A stretch of 29,997 nt of DNA from RUG12461 sp045661345 (GTDB lineage: Bacteria; Bacillota; Clostridia; Lachnospirales; Lachnospiraceae). Position numbers and translations under genes: made by a program. Positions 24,501-29,997 of the stretch are shown here, one piece after another. The notes beneath the pieces are model-generated. The model ran no database searches. It had not been told where the DNA came from and was given only the letters and a program-made list of their open reading frames with translations. The DNA lies in the NCBI GenBank assembly GCA_045661345.1, contig JAZRFM010000038.1, positions 1 through 29,997 of the forward strand, read 5' to 3'. Within the stretch, counting starts at the first letter, position 1. Every line of letters begins with the position of its first letter.

Positions 24501-25030
24501 AAAGCCGCAACGACCATGATCTTATTCGGCAGCTTTGAACTGTGCATGCAAAGCAGCCCGATCAGCACGACTGCGCCGATGGACAGCAATGCCTCTCCGA
24601 ACCATACTTCATAACCGAAAATGCTGTAATGGAAACCGAATTGAAAGGTGTCGCCCAGAAAAAAACGGCAGAACAAAGGAACCGACGTGATATTAGCCCA
24701 CAGAACCGCCAGATAGGTCAGCAGAATAAACCAGAAGGAAAGAAATCCCAGATCCTTGCTCCCGACCTGTTTTTCAAAGGTATAGATACCCCCCGCTCCC
24801 GGAGATTTCCGGATCATGTACTGGAGGTTCCAGGTAATCACAAAGATCACGGCCATGCCAATCAAAAGACCCAGTACCGTCCCTAAAATCCCGGACTTCA
24901 GCAGATACGTATTGCACGTAATAATGAAAGAACCCCAACCGATGCTGGTACCGATGGAAAAAGCCCACATACCCATCGGCGTAAACGCCGGCTTCAGTCC
25001 CCTAGTTTGAGCCTGCTCTGAACCAGTCAT
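21503..25030 (-). CDS. APC-family amino-acid permease fused to PAS-like domains and a GGDEF diguanylate cyclase, 1175 aa
   Basis: Residues 1-465 are a complete APC-superfamily transporter with about 12 membrane helices; TM1 carries the unwound substrate loop SIGTSIGWGSFI and TM6 the PWAFIGFENIAHFSEE segment. A further helix (478-495), an acidic outside loop (about 497-545) and another helix (547-567) lead to a coiled-coil linker. Then come a clear PAS domain (600-715, MMDNMPGLTFAKDAKTLAYI), two weaker PAS-like domains (about 735-865 and 880-1005) and a GGDEF domain (1021-1175). That domain has DALTGIRNR, the metal Asp in DVNDLKKVND, GHQAGD and an intact RVGGDEF (GGDEF at 1101-1105), so c-di-GMP synthesis is expected. 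The usual upstream RxxD inhibitory site is absent. Known relatives of the idea are transporter-sensor fusions such as CbrA; an APC-GGDEF fusion is rare or new to me. ATG 25030 follows GGAGGGGAA. Confidence 0.92.
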   Translation of the reverse strand: MTGSEQAQTRGLKPAFTPMGMWAFSIGTSIGWGSFIITCNTYLLKSGILGTVLGLLIGMAVIFVITWNLQYMIRKSPGAGGIYTFEKQVGSKDLGFLSFWFILLTYLAVLWANITSVPLFCRFFLGDTFQFGFHYSIFGYEVWFGEALLSIGAVVLIGLLCMHSSKLPNKIMVVAALVFAVGFTACAVFALINHGTAYHYSPLYAEEGASAFGQIVRIAVISPWAFIGFENIAHFSEEYTFPVKRVRSILIWSVCLTTGLYILVSLLSVSAYPPEYGSWIEYLQDMGNLSGIKAVPAFYAAQHYLGQTGVVILMLALFSVILTSLIGNMMALSRLLYAAGKEGDAPRTCARLNRKSIPYRAVIAVVVISVFIPFLGRTAIGWIVDVTTLGATMIYALLSYAVFRHAKDAGSKREVCTGIAGLVLMCIFLLLLLIPGLLPFHAMETESYALFIVWAILGLGVFRILVIRDKGRGYVHRVLVWLILLVMILFASMMWVSRATEHAAEEAVHEIFVYHESHPTDDSDEVVKEERVAFLEEEAKKISSTNILYTVVSLVLFVLSMSVILVNYRDNWRLGKQLDKAEEEKRAAERIAELKQSISSMMDNMPGLTFAKDAKTLAYIACNQAFAEYSHKDSPEGVIGLTAWQIFDPVTAKHFEEDDLMAMSMEEPYIYHEDVLDAEGNSRQLQTTKLKYKNEEGKLCILGMCQDVTDLVRVQRENALTKEAYEKAKRIGIIHTHIAETLASGYADMYYVNLETGEFSEYRTDPVKGMLKEERHGTDFFGECMTAAEIYVHPDDRENVIRSLDKEVLLDHLKRSGTFDMTYRLLTLGDKSGKNASTYVSMKVSRMKDDENFLIIAVADVNEEMKKQRAAERMKEEHIAYERLNALSSNFLCVYIVDPETMRYREYSVGGGFELFAIPKEGTDFFAASREQIKEVIYPEDLDRFYKLFTREGVLSEIERTGRFTISYRLILNGKQNYVRLKAVKREEAEGMRIVVGVSDIDQYVRQEEEYARRLAKAQSDAEMDALTGIRNRYAYLNAEEALDHRIEEEDVVTFAIAILDVNDLKKVNDTKGHQAGDRMIKEACRTICNIFKHSPVYRVGGDEFAVIIQGEDYENLDTLLEELRTYNISATETGGIVIACGTARCEHDRSVAPVYERADHAMYENKSRLKAGLL

Positions 25031-25052
25031 AACGCTTCCCCTCCGTCCCCCT

Positions 25053-25081
25053 ATTATAATACGGGACGCTCCGTTCTACAA
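25053..25081 (-). promoter_or_regulatory. Promoter of the permease-diguanylate cyclase gene
   Basis: On the minus strand TTGTAG (25081-25076), 17 bp, perfect TATAAT (25058-25053). The expected leader is short, about 15 nt, with the SD right after the start site. Confidence 0.75.
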
Positions 25082-25131
25082 GTTCAGTGATCCCCCTGCT
25101 GCGCGCGCCCGTGTCCGGCGTCAGCCGGAAA

Positions 25132-25160
25132 TTTTCTCTGCACAGATCTGTGCGAGAAAA
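25132..25160. promoter_or_regulatory. Interrupted palindrome upstream of the permease-cyclase promoter (possible operator)
   Basis: A perfect 14-bp palindrome GCACAGATCTGTGC is extended by TTTTCTC on one side and GAGAAAA on the other, with a single unpaired T. It lies about 50 bp upstream of the -35 box and overlaps the edge of the next terminator. It could be a regulator site or part of a stacked terminator region. A shorter stem CCGGC-GTCA-GCCGG sits at 25115-25128. Confidence 0.4.
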
Positions 25161-25194
25161 AGGAACCGCACATTTTTCATGGTCGGTTCCTTTT
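25158..25194. terminator. Bidirectional terminator downstream of recA-recX
   Basis: AAAAGGAACCG ... CGGTTCCTTTT, an 11-bp stem with a 15-nt loop, has a run of T on either reading strand. It separates the recA-recX transcript from the permease-cyclase gene. Confidence 0.7.
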
Positions 25195-25224
25195 GTATCA
25201 TGTCATAGCATCTCATCTATAAAC

Positions 25225-25246
25225 GGAAACGAATCCATTCGTTTCC
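25225..25246 (-). terminator. Hairpin after recX (first terminator)
   Basis: GGAAACGAAT-CC-ATTCGTTTCC is a near-perfect stem; on the minus strand it is followed by GTTTATAG. The U tract is weak, so it may act together with the hairpin at 25158-25194. Confidence 0.5.
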
Positions 25247-25318
25247 TATACATCTGACTGAATCCGTTCTGACCCGATCCCGACACTTGTCATCCTCGAT
25301 GACCCGAAGGGTATCTGT

Positions 25319-25775
25319 CTATTCTGACTGGGGATCCCGACGTCCCTCCATGGCCCGCAGGATCTTGGATGCAGGAAAACCCCGCCGCAGCAGGAAGGCA
25401 TAGATCCGTTGCTTTTCCTTCCGGTCCATGTCGGCATCGTAATGCTTCTTTTCCAAAAGGACTCTGATCTGAGCGTCTTCGTCCCCCTCATAGGCTTCGT
25501 CGATGGCCTCCCGCGCCGTCTCTTTATCTACACCCTTTTGGAGCAGATCCTGATAAAGCCTTGTACAGCTTTTGGACGCCCCGTGGAAACGGACATATGT
25601 CTGCGCATACCGCACATCGTCCAGATAATGGAAGCTTTTGACATAAGCGATGGCGTCCTCCACTTCGTCCGGTGTAAACTCTTTTTCCGTCAGTTTCCGG
25701 CGGAGATTCTGTTCCGTCCTGTCCATCCGCTCCAAAAGCTGCATTGCTTTTTTACGGGCCGGGTATTCCGGTTTC

Positions 25776-25789
<14 letters not shown>
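25319..25789 (-). CDS. recX: RecX regulatory protein, 156 aa
   Basis: RecX binds RecA filaments and blocks or caps their activity. The sequence shows the three-helix RecX repeats: RKKAMQLLERMDRTEQNLRR, FHYLDDVRYAQTYVR, and QDLLQKGVDKETAREAIDEA, ending with AFLLRRGFPASKI. The start was placed at ATG 25789, which overlaps the end of recA by 14 bp in another frame; the longer frame upstream is only recA read out of phase and Arg-rich. The SD is weak (GAAGAAAG), fitting translational coupling to recA. The pair is expected to be induced by DNA damage. Confidence 0.9.
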
Positions 25790-26852
<1,063 letters not shown>

Positions 26853-26870
26853 AATGATCTCCTTCAAAAG

Positions 26871-26884
26871 TGAACGTATGTTCG
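26871..26884 (-). promoter_or_regulatory. LexA (SOS) box of recA
   Basis: The minus strand reads CGAACATACGTTCA, differing from the Gram-positive consensus CGAAC-N4-GTTCG only at the last base. It lies about 15 bp downstream of the -10 box, where LexA would block transcription. Confidence 0.9.
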
Positions 26885-26898
26885 TTTTTCTAAAAACA

Positions 26899-26927
26899 AT
26901 AGTAGTATACTTGCATTTTGTTGTCAA
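26899..26927 (-). promoter_or_regulatory. Promoter of recA-recX
   Basis: On the minus strand TTGACA (26927-26922), 17 bp, TACTAT (26904-26899), with the LexA box just downstream of the start site. Confidence 0.8.
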
Positions 26928-26972
26928 CAACAAAAAAACGGAAAATGAAAAACAACAGGGGTACTTTTCGAT

Positions 26973-27017
26973 AAAAAAACAGACATGAATGAAGATGAAT
27001 TCATCTTATCATGCCTG
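26973..27017 (-). terminator. Terminator of prfC
   Basis: On the minus strand CAGGCATGA pairs with TCATGTCTG around a 16-bp perfect palindrome AAGATGAATTCATCTT, followed by TTTTTTT. It lies about 65 bp after the prfC stop. Confidence 0.85.
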
Positions 27018-27080
27018 TCTTCCTTCTGCAACGGTTTTCTCAGAGTAACGCTGATGAAAGTGTTTCCTGCCGCATATTCC

Positions 27081-28676
27081 TTAGATCTCGTTTCTGGAAA
27101 ACTCGGAAAGGGAAAGCCCCTCGTTCCGTTCCAGCGTCATGCCGACGCTCCACGCATTCACAAAGAGAAGCAGCGGGTTTCCCTTCATGTCCACTACTTT
27201 TTTCATATCTGAAGTACCGGACAGTTTCTCCACGTCAATCTCCTGCCAGTTTTCGATCCAGCGGATGTGCTCATAGGGGAGGTTCTCCAACCGGATCTCC
27301 ACGTTATATTCGTTTTCAAGCCGGAATTTCAGCACATCAAACTGCAGAACGCCCACCACGCCGACGATGATCTCTTCCATGCCGGAATTGTATTCCTGAA
27401 AGATCTGGATGGCTCCTTCCTGTGCGATCTGCGTCACACCCTTCACAAACTGCTTGCGCTTCATGGTATCAAGCTGCCTCACTCTTGCAAAGTGCTCCGG
27501 TGCAAAGGTCGGGATTCCCTCATACCGGACATTTTCATCCGGCGCCTCAATCGTATCCCCTATGGAAAAGAGGCCCGGATCAAACACGCCGATGATGTCG
27601 CCGGCATACGCCTCCTCGATGACCTTGCGCTCATCCGCCATCAGCTGCTGGGGCTGGGAAAGCCGCATCTCTCTCCCGCTCTGGACATGCTTTACGTTTT
27701 TGTCCGCCTCATATTTGCCGGAGCAGATCCGCATAAACGCAATCCTGTCCCGATGCGCCTTGTTCATATTCGCCTGAATCTTAAACACAAAGGCGCTGAA
27801 ACCGTGGCTCACCGGATCCACACTCTCTCCCCCGGAAATCCGCGGCGTCGGCGGCATGGCCATGACAAGATAATGCTTCAGGAAAAACTCCACGCCGAAA
27901 TTCGTCAGCGCCGAGCCGAAAAATACCGGCGTCAGGTTGCCCTCGCGGACTTTTTTCAGATCAAACGCCGCACCCGCACCGGAAAGCAGCTCCAATTCCT
28001 CCTGCAGCGTCTCCCATGCCTCCTGCCCGATATACCCTTCGATCTCCTTTTCGTCGGTGAGCGCCTCGCTGGTCCCTTCCTTCGTTCCTTTCTCGGTATC
28101 CGAAAAGGTCAGCACGGTTTTCTGTTCCACATCATAAACGCCCTTGAAATGCTTACCGGAACCAATCGGCCAGTTGACGGGAGTCGTTTCAATCCCCAGC
28201 TCCTTTTCCACGTTGTCCAGCAATTCAAAGGTATCCATGGCATCCCGGTCCATCTTATTGATGAAGGTAAAGATGGGAATGTGCCGCATGGCGCAGACCT
28301 TAAACAGCTTTCTGGTCTGTGCTTCCACCCCCTTCGACGCATCGATCACCATGACCGCGGAATCAGCCGCCATCAGGGTCCGGTAGGTATCCTCCGAAAA
28401 GTCCTGATGCCCCGGTGTGTCGAGGATATTGATGCAATAGTTATCGTAGTTAAACTGCAGAACGGAGCTGGTCACGGAAATACCACGCTGTTTCTCAATC
28501 TCCATCCAATCCGACACGGCATGTCTCGCTGTCGCCTTTCCCTTTACAGACCCCGCCAGATTGATGGCTCCGCCGTACAGCAGAAACTTCTCGGTCAAAG
28601 TCGTCTTCCCCGCATCCGGGTGGGAAATAATCGCAAAAGTCCGTCGTTTCTCGATTTCCTTCTTCAAATCTTCCAT
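27081..28676 (-). CDS. prfC: Peptide chain release factor 3 (RF3)
   Basis: RF3 is a translational GTPase that removes RF1/RF2 from the ribosome after termination. G1 is SHPDAGKTTLTEKFLLYGGA (residues ~18-37), G2 lies in EKQRGISVTSSV, G3 is DTPGHQDFSEDTYRTL, and G4 is NKMDRDAMD. The D-x-x-H-x-x-x-x-Y-type insertion typical of RF3 rather than EF-G follows, and the domain-2/3 part includes GVVGVLQFDVLKFRLENEYN. At 531 aa the length is normal. ATG 28676 has GAAGGA 9 nt upstream. No separate promoter was found; it may be read from the rpsU promoter through a partly leaky terminator. Confidence 0.97.
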   Translation of the reverse strand: MEDLKKEIEKRRTFAIISHPDAGKTTLTEKFLLYGGAINLAGSVKGKATARHAVSDWMEIEKQRGISVTSSVLQFNYDNYCINILDTPGHQDFSEDTYRTLMAADSAVMVIDASKGVEAQTRKLFKVCAMRHIPIFTFINKMDRDAMDTFELLDNVEKELGIETTPVNWPIGSGKHFKGVYDVEQKTVLTFSDTEKGTKEGTSEALTDEKEIEGYIGQEAWETLQEELELLSGAGAAFDLKKVREGNLTPVFFGSALTNFGVEFFLKHYLVMAMPPTPRISGGESVDPVSHGFSAFVFKIQANMNKAHRDRIAFMRICSGKYEADKNVKHVQSGREMRLSQPQQLMADERKVIEEAYAGDIIGVFDPGLFSIGDTIEAPDENVRYEGIPTFAPEHFARVRQLDTMKRKQFVKGVTQIAQEGAIQIFQEYNSGMEEIIVGVVGVLQFDVLKFRLENEYNVEIRLENLPYEHIRWIENWQEIDVEKLSGTSDMKKVVDMKGNPLLLFVNAWSVGMTLERNEGLSLSEFSRNEI

Positions 28677-28688
28677 ATCTCAAATCCT

Positions 28689-28723
28689 TCATAAAGAAAG
28701 CCATCCGATCAGGTCGGATGGCT
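28689..28723 (-). terminator. Terminator or attenuator between rpsU and prfC
   Basis: AGCCATCCGA-TCAGG-TCGGATGGCT (28699-28723) forms a perfect 10-bp stem; on the minus strand it is followed by TTCTTTAT. It lies 7 bp after the rpsU stop and just before the prfC SD. Confidence 0.8.
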
Positions 28724-28729
28724 CCGCTT

Positions 28730-28906
28730 TTAATTGTACTTTCTCTTTCTCGCCGCTTCGGACTTTTTCTTGCGTCTTACGCTCGGCTTCTCGTAATGCT
28801 CACGCTTACGAATCTCCTGCTGAATGCCGGCCTTGGCGCAGTTTCTTTTGAATCTGCGAAGCGCGCTGTCTAACGTCTCGTTTTCCTTGACAATTACACT
28901 CGACAT
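28730..28906 (-). CDS. rpsU: 30S ribosomal protein S21
   Basis: Translation of the minus strand from ATG 28906 gives 58 residues: MSSVIVKENETLDSALRRFK, then RNCAKAGIQQEIRKREHYEK, PSVRRKKKSEAARKRKYN. This is a full-length S21, a small basic protein of the 30S subunit involved in initiation. The R-R-F-K-R-x-C and R-x-R-E-x-Y-E-K-P motifs are family signatures. It has its own promoter (28969-28997) and a terminator right behind it. Confidence 0.97.
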   Translation of the reverse strand: MSSVIVKENETLDSALRRFKRNCAKAGIQQEIRKREHYEKPSVRRKKKSEAARKRKYN

Positions 28907-28968
28907 AAGCGAAAACCCAACCTCCCTCCGGTTCCGTCTTGGTGCGGCTCCATGCCGACACTATGGCT

Positions 28969-28997
28969 ATTTTAATCGCTGAAACTTTCTGTGTCAA
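28969..28997 (-). promoter_or_regulatory. Promoter of rpsU
   Basis: On the minus strand a consensus TTGACA (28997-28992), 17 bp, TAAAAT (28974-28969), giving a leader of about 55 nt before the rpsU ATG. Confidence 0.8.
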
Positions 28998-29028
28998 GCA
29001 CTTTTTCTCGTCGGTGCCAACCCTTGAC

Positions 29029-29457
29029 ACGTTCCGATCCACAGTTCAAAATATAGACACAGAGATAGCGGCATGGCTGACTTTTCTCAGCAAAGACGAC
29101 ACAGAGAGTATTCTTTCTTTGGTCAGACGGTACCCGAGGTTCTTATCCTGCTATCAGGATATCGCAGCTTTTCGTCAAAAACCGGAGGAGTTGATCTATA
29201 TGTTTTCGGAAGCTCTTTATATTTTAGACAAGAACACGGAAAGACTGATGGTAGATGAGATGCGCACCGAGAACGAAGCATTGGAAGCCAAGGTTGCGGC
29301 TCTGGAAGCTGAAAATCAATCAACTGCCACCGAGCGTGACAAAGCAACCGCTGAACGTGACAAGGCAACCGCTGAGAAGGACGATGCTGTTGCGAAGCTT
29401 GACGCCGCAGAAAAACGGATCGCAGATCTGGAAAAGCAGCTGGCCGGAAAAGGATGA
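29029..29457 (+). pseudogene. C-terminal remnant of an Rpn/PD-(D/E)XK transposase-like nuclease
   Basis: The frame reads IDTEIAAWLTFLSKDDTES, VRRYPRFLSCYQDIAAFRQK, PEELIYMFSEALYILDKNTE and ends in a heptad coiled coil with repeated ERDKATA units. This is the characteristic C-terminal part of Rpn-family (PDDEXK_2) proteins, recombination-promoting nucleases common in Clostridia: acidic IAAWL-FL, then Y-P-x-F, KPEE, MFS-AL, D-x-NT, and a coiled-coil tail. The catalytic PD-(D/E)XK domain (about 200 residues) is missing; upstream the frame enters the rpsU promoter, so no intact start exists. ATGs at 29203 and 29258 could still yield a short coiled-coil peptide. It is probably decayed; a terminator follows. 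Confidence 0.7.
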
Positions 29458-29533
29458 ACGAAGCCAAGCATGGTGCAACAAGTCGGTCTGGTTCAAAGAA
29501 CCATGATTCAACTATTAAAGAAGTAGTGTATGG

Positions 29534-29569
29534 AAATCGCCTGAAATATGGCGATTTTCTTCTTTTCTT
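29534..29569 (+). terminator. Terminator after the Rpn remnant
   Basis: AAATCGCC-TGAAATAT-GGCGATTT followed by TCTTCTTTTCTT on the plus strand. It shows that the remnant was once a transcribed gene. Confidence 0.75.
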
Positions 29570-29643
29570 GTACTCATGCCCTTACGCCAAACGGGAGTTT
29601 ACTCCCCTGCTCTCCCCGGACGATTGCCCTCTCCCGCCGGGCT

Positions 29644-29701
29644 CCCTGTGCCCTCCCGGCATGTCCGCCCCCTCCGGGCCCCTGTGCCCTCCCGGCATGT
29701 C
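29644..29701 (+). repeat. Tandem repeat: two 22-bp identical cores, 36-bp period
   Basis: The core CCCTGTGCCCTCCCGGCATG plus TC occurs at 29644-29665 and 29680-29701. The region is very GC-rich compared with its surroundings. The second copy forms the outer edge of the large inverted repeat that follows. Confidence 0.85.
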
Positions 29702-29927
29702 AGGTTGTATGAAAATGACGCTCACTCATTTCGGGACCTGGCTTCTCTAAGCATTTGCGCCAGAAAGTTTCTACCGTACGCAACCGGTTCCTACACGCCA
29801 TCCGGGCGTGGAGGAACCTGCCTTCGCCTTCCATGGCTCAGGCTTGCTGACACAAAAGCAAATGCTAAGAGAATCCAAGCCCCTCATGAACTGTTCGCTT
29901 ACATTTCCATGCAACCTGCCATGCCGG
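29692..29927. repeat. Large imperfect inverted repeat (possible MITE or structured RNA)
   Basis: The arms 29692-29758 and about 29858-29927 are imperfect reverse complements: CCGGCATG(T/G)CAGGTTG, then ATG(A/G)AAATG, and GG(C/A)TTCTCT(A/T)AGCATTTGC are shared, with a less conserved middle. The centre has its own tight hairpin, GGTTCCTACACGCC-ATCC-GGGCGTGGAGGAACC (29786-29818). Further out CTCCCGCC at about 29629 is matched by GGCGGGAG at 29945-29952. No protein frame is credible here. It may be a miniature transposable element, two facing copies of a dispersed repeat, or a folded RNA. Confidence 0.6.
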
Positions 29928-29952
29928 ATCGAAACGGTTGTACGGCGGGAGA

Positions 29953-29997
29953 ATCACTGTTACAAAGTCACAGACAGATTGCACGCCACGTGTCGCA
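29953..29997. other. Right edge, no feature seen
   Basis: No gene, promoter or repeat boundary can be supported in the last bases; the inverted-repeat element may continue beyond the window. Confidence 0.4.

Noticed and set aside
26985..27370. Plus-strand frames opposite the prfC 3' end
   Set aside because: They cover the prfC terminator and coding strand and have no SD; they are shadows.
27267..28694. 475-codon plus-strand open frame
   Set aside because: It is the exact antisense of prfC, which has all family motifs; the plus frame has no recognisable domain.
29644..29701. CRISPR array
   Set aside because: Only two repeat cores exist, with a 14-bp GC-rich gap, and no cas gene is nearby.

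Overview
The window reads as a piece of chromosome from a Gram-positive anaerobe of the class Clostridia, most likely family Lachnospiraceae. The evidence is the gene set and style: HrcA/CIRCE-controlled groESL, a Bacillus-type LexA box in front of recA, RNase Y, a FeoA-FeoB fusion, SEC-C, DegV and RpsU proteins of clostridial type, strong Shine-Dalgarno (SD) sequences and sigma-A promoters with 17-bp spacers. The genus cannot be settled from the sequence alone. Most genes lie on the minus strand; feoB, a small unknown gene, aroE-aroF and a nuclease remnant are on the plus strand.

Left end (1-1812), accessory DNA: the 5' part of an IS200/IS605-family tnpB, a divergent tnpA that has lost its catalytic middle, and a perfect 46-bp inverted repeat (942-987 and 1649-1694) that looks like the tnpA-side end of this insertion sequence in two opposite copies. 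Between the two copies sits a small locus with its own promoter. It encodes a 102-aa protein with a double-glycine leader and SH3-like tail, followed after 7 bp by a 24-aa ORF that carries the same leader ending.

Middle (1813-19008), mostly housekeeping: feoB (iron uptake), a SEC-C protein, purA, a DegV lipid-binding protein, groES-groEL, a two-gene unit for a membrane-anchored coiled-coil protein and a secreted Cys-rich protein, a DEDDh exonuclease, greA, and a shikimate cluster in which aroD-aroK and aroE-aroF diverge from a shared 155-bp control region. Then come a NUDIX hydrolase and rny.

Right part (19053-28997): a 764-aa protein of unknown function with a possible degenerate kinase-like core; a 1175-aa fusion of a full APC amino-acid permease with PAS-like domains and a GGDEF diguanylate cyclase (the most unusual protein here); recA-recX behind a LexA box; prfC; and rpsU, found here although it is only 58 codons long.

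Right end (29029-29997), accessory again: a 5'-truncated Rpn/PD-(D/E)XK-type transposase-like gene and a large imperfect inverted repeat with a GC-rich tandem repeat at its edge. No rRNA, tRNA or CRISPR array was seen.

Best leads for something new: the permease-diguanylate cyclase fusion, which suggests direct coupling of amino-acid sensing or transport to c-di-GMP; the double-glycine peptide locus between IS ends; and two apparently leaderless genes at 13110 and 14829.
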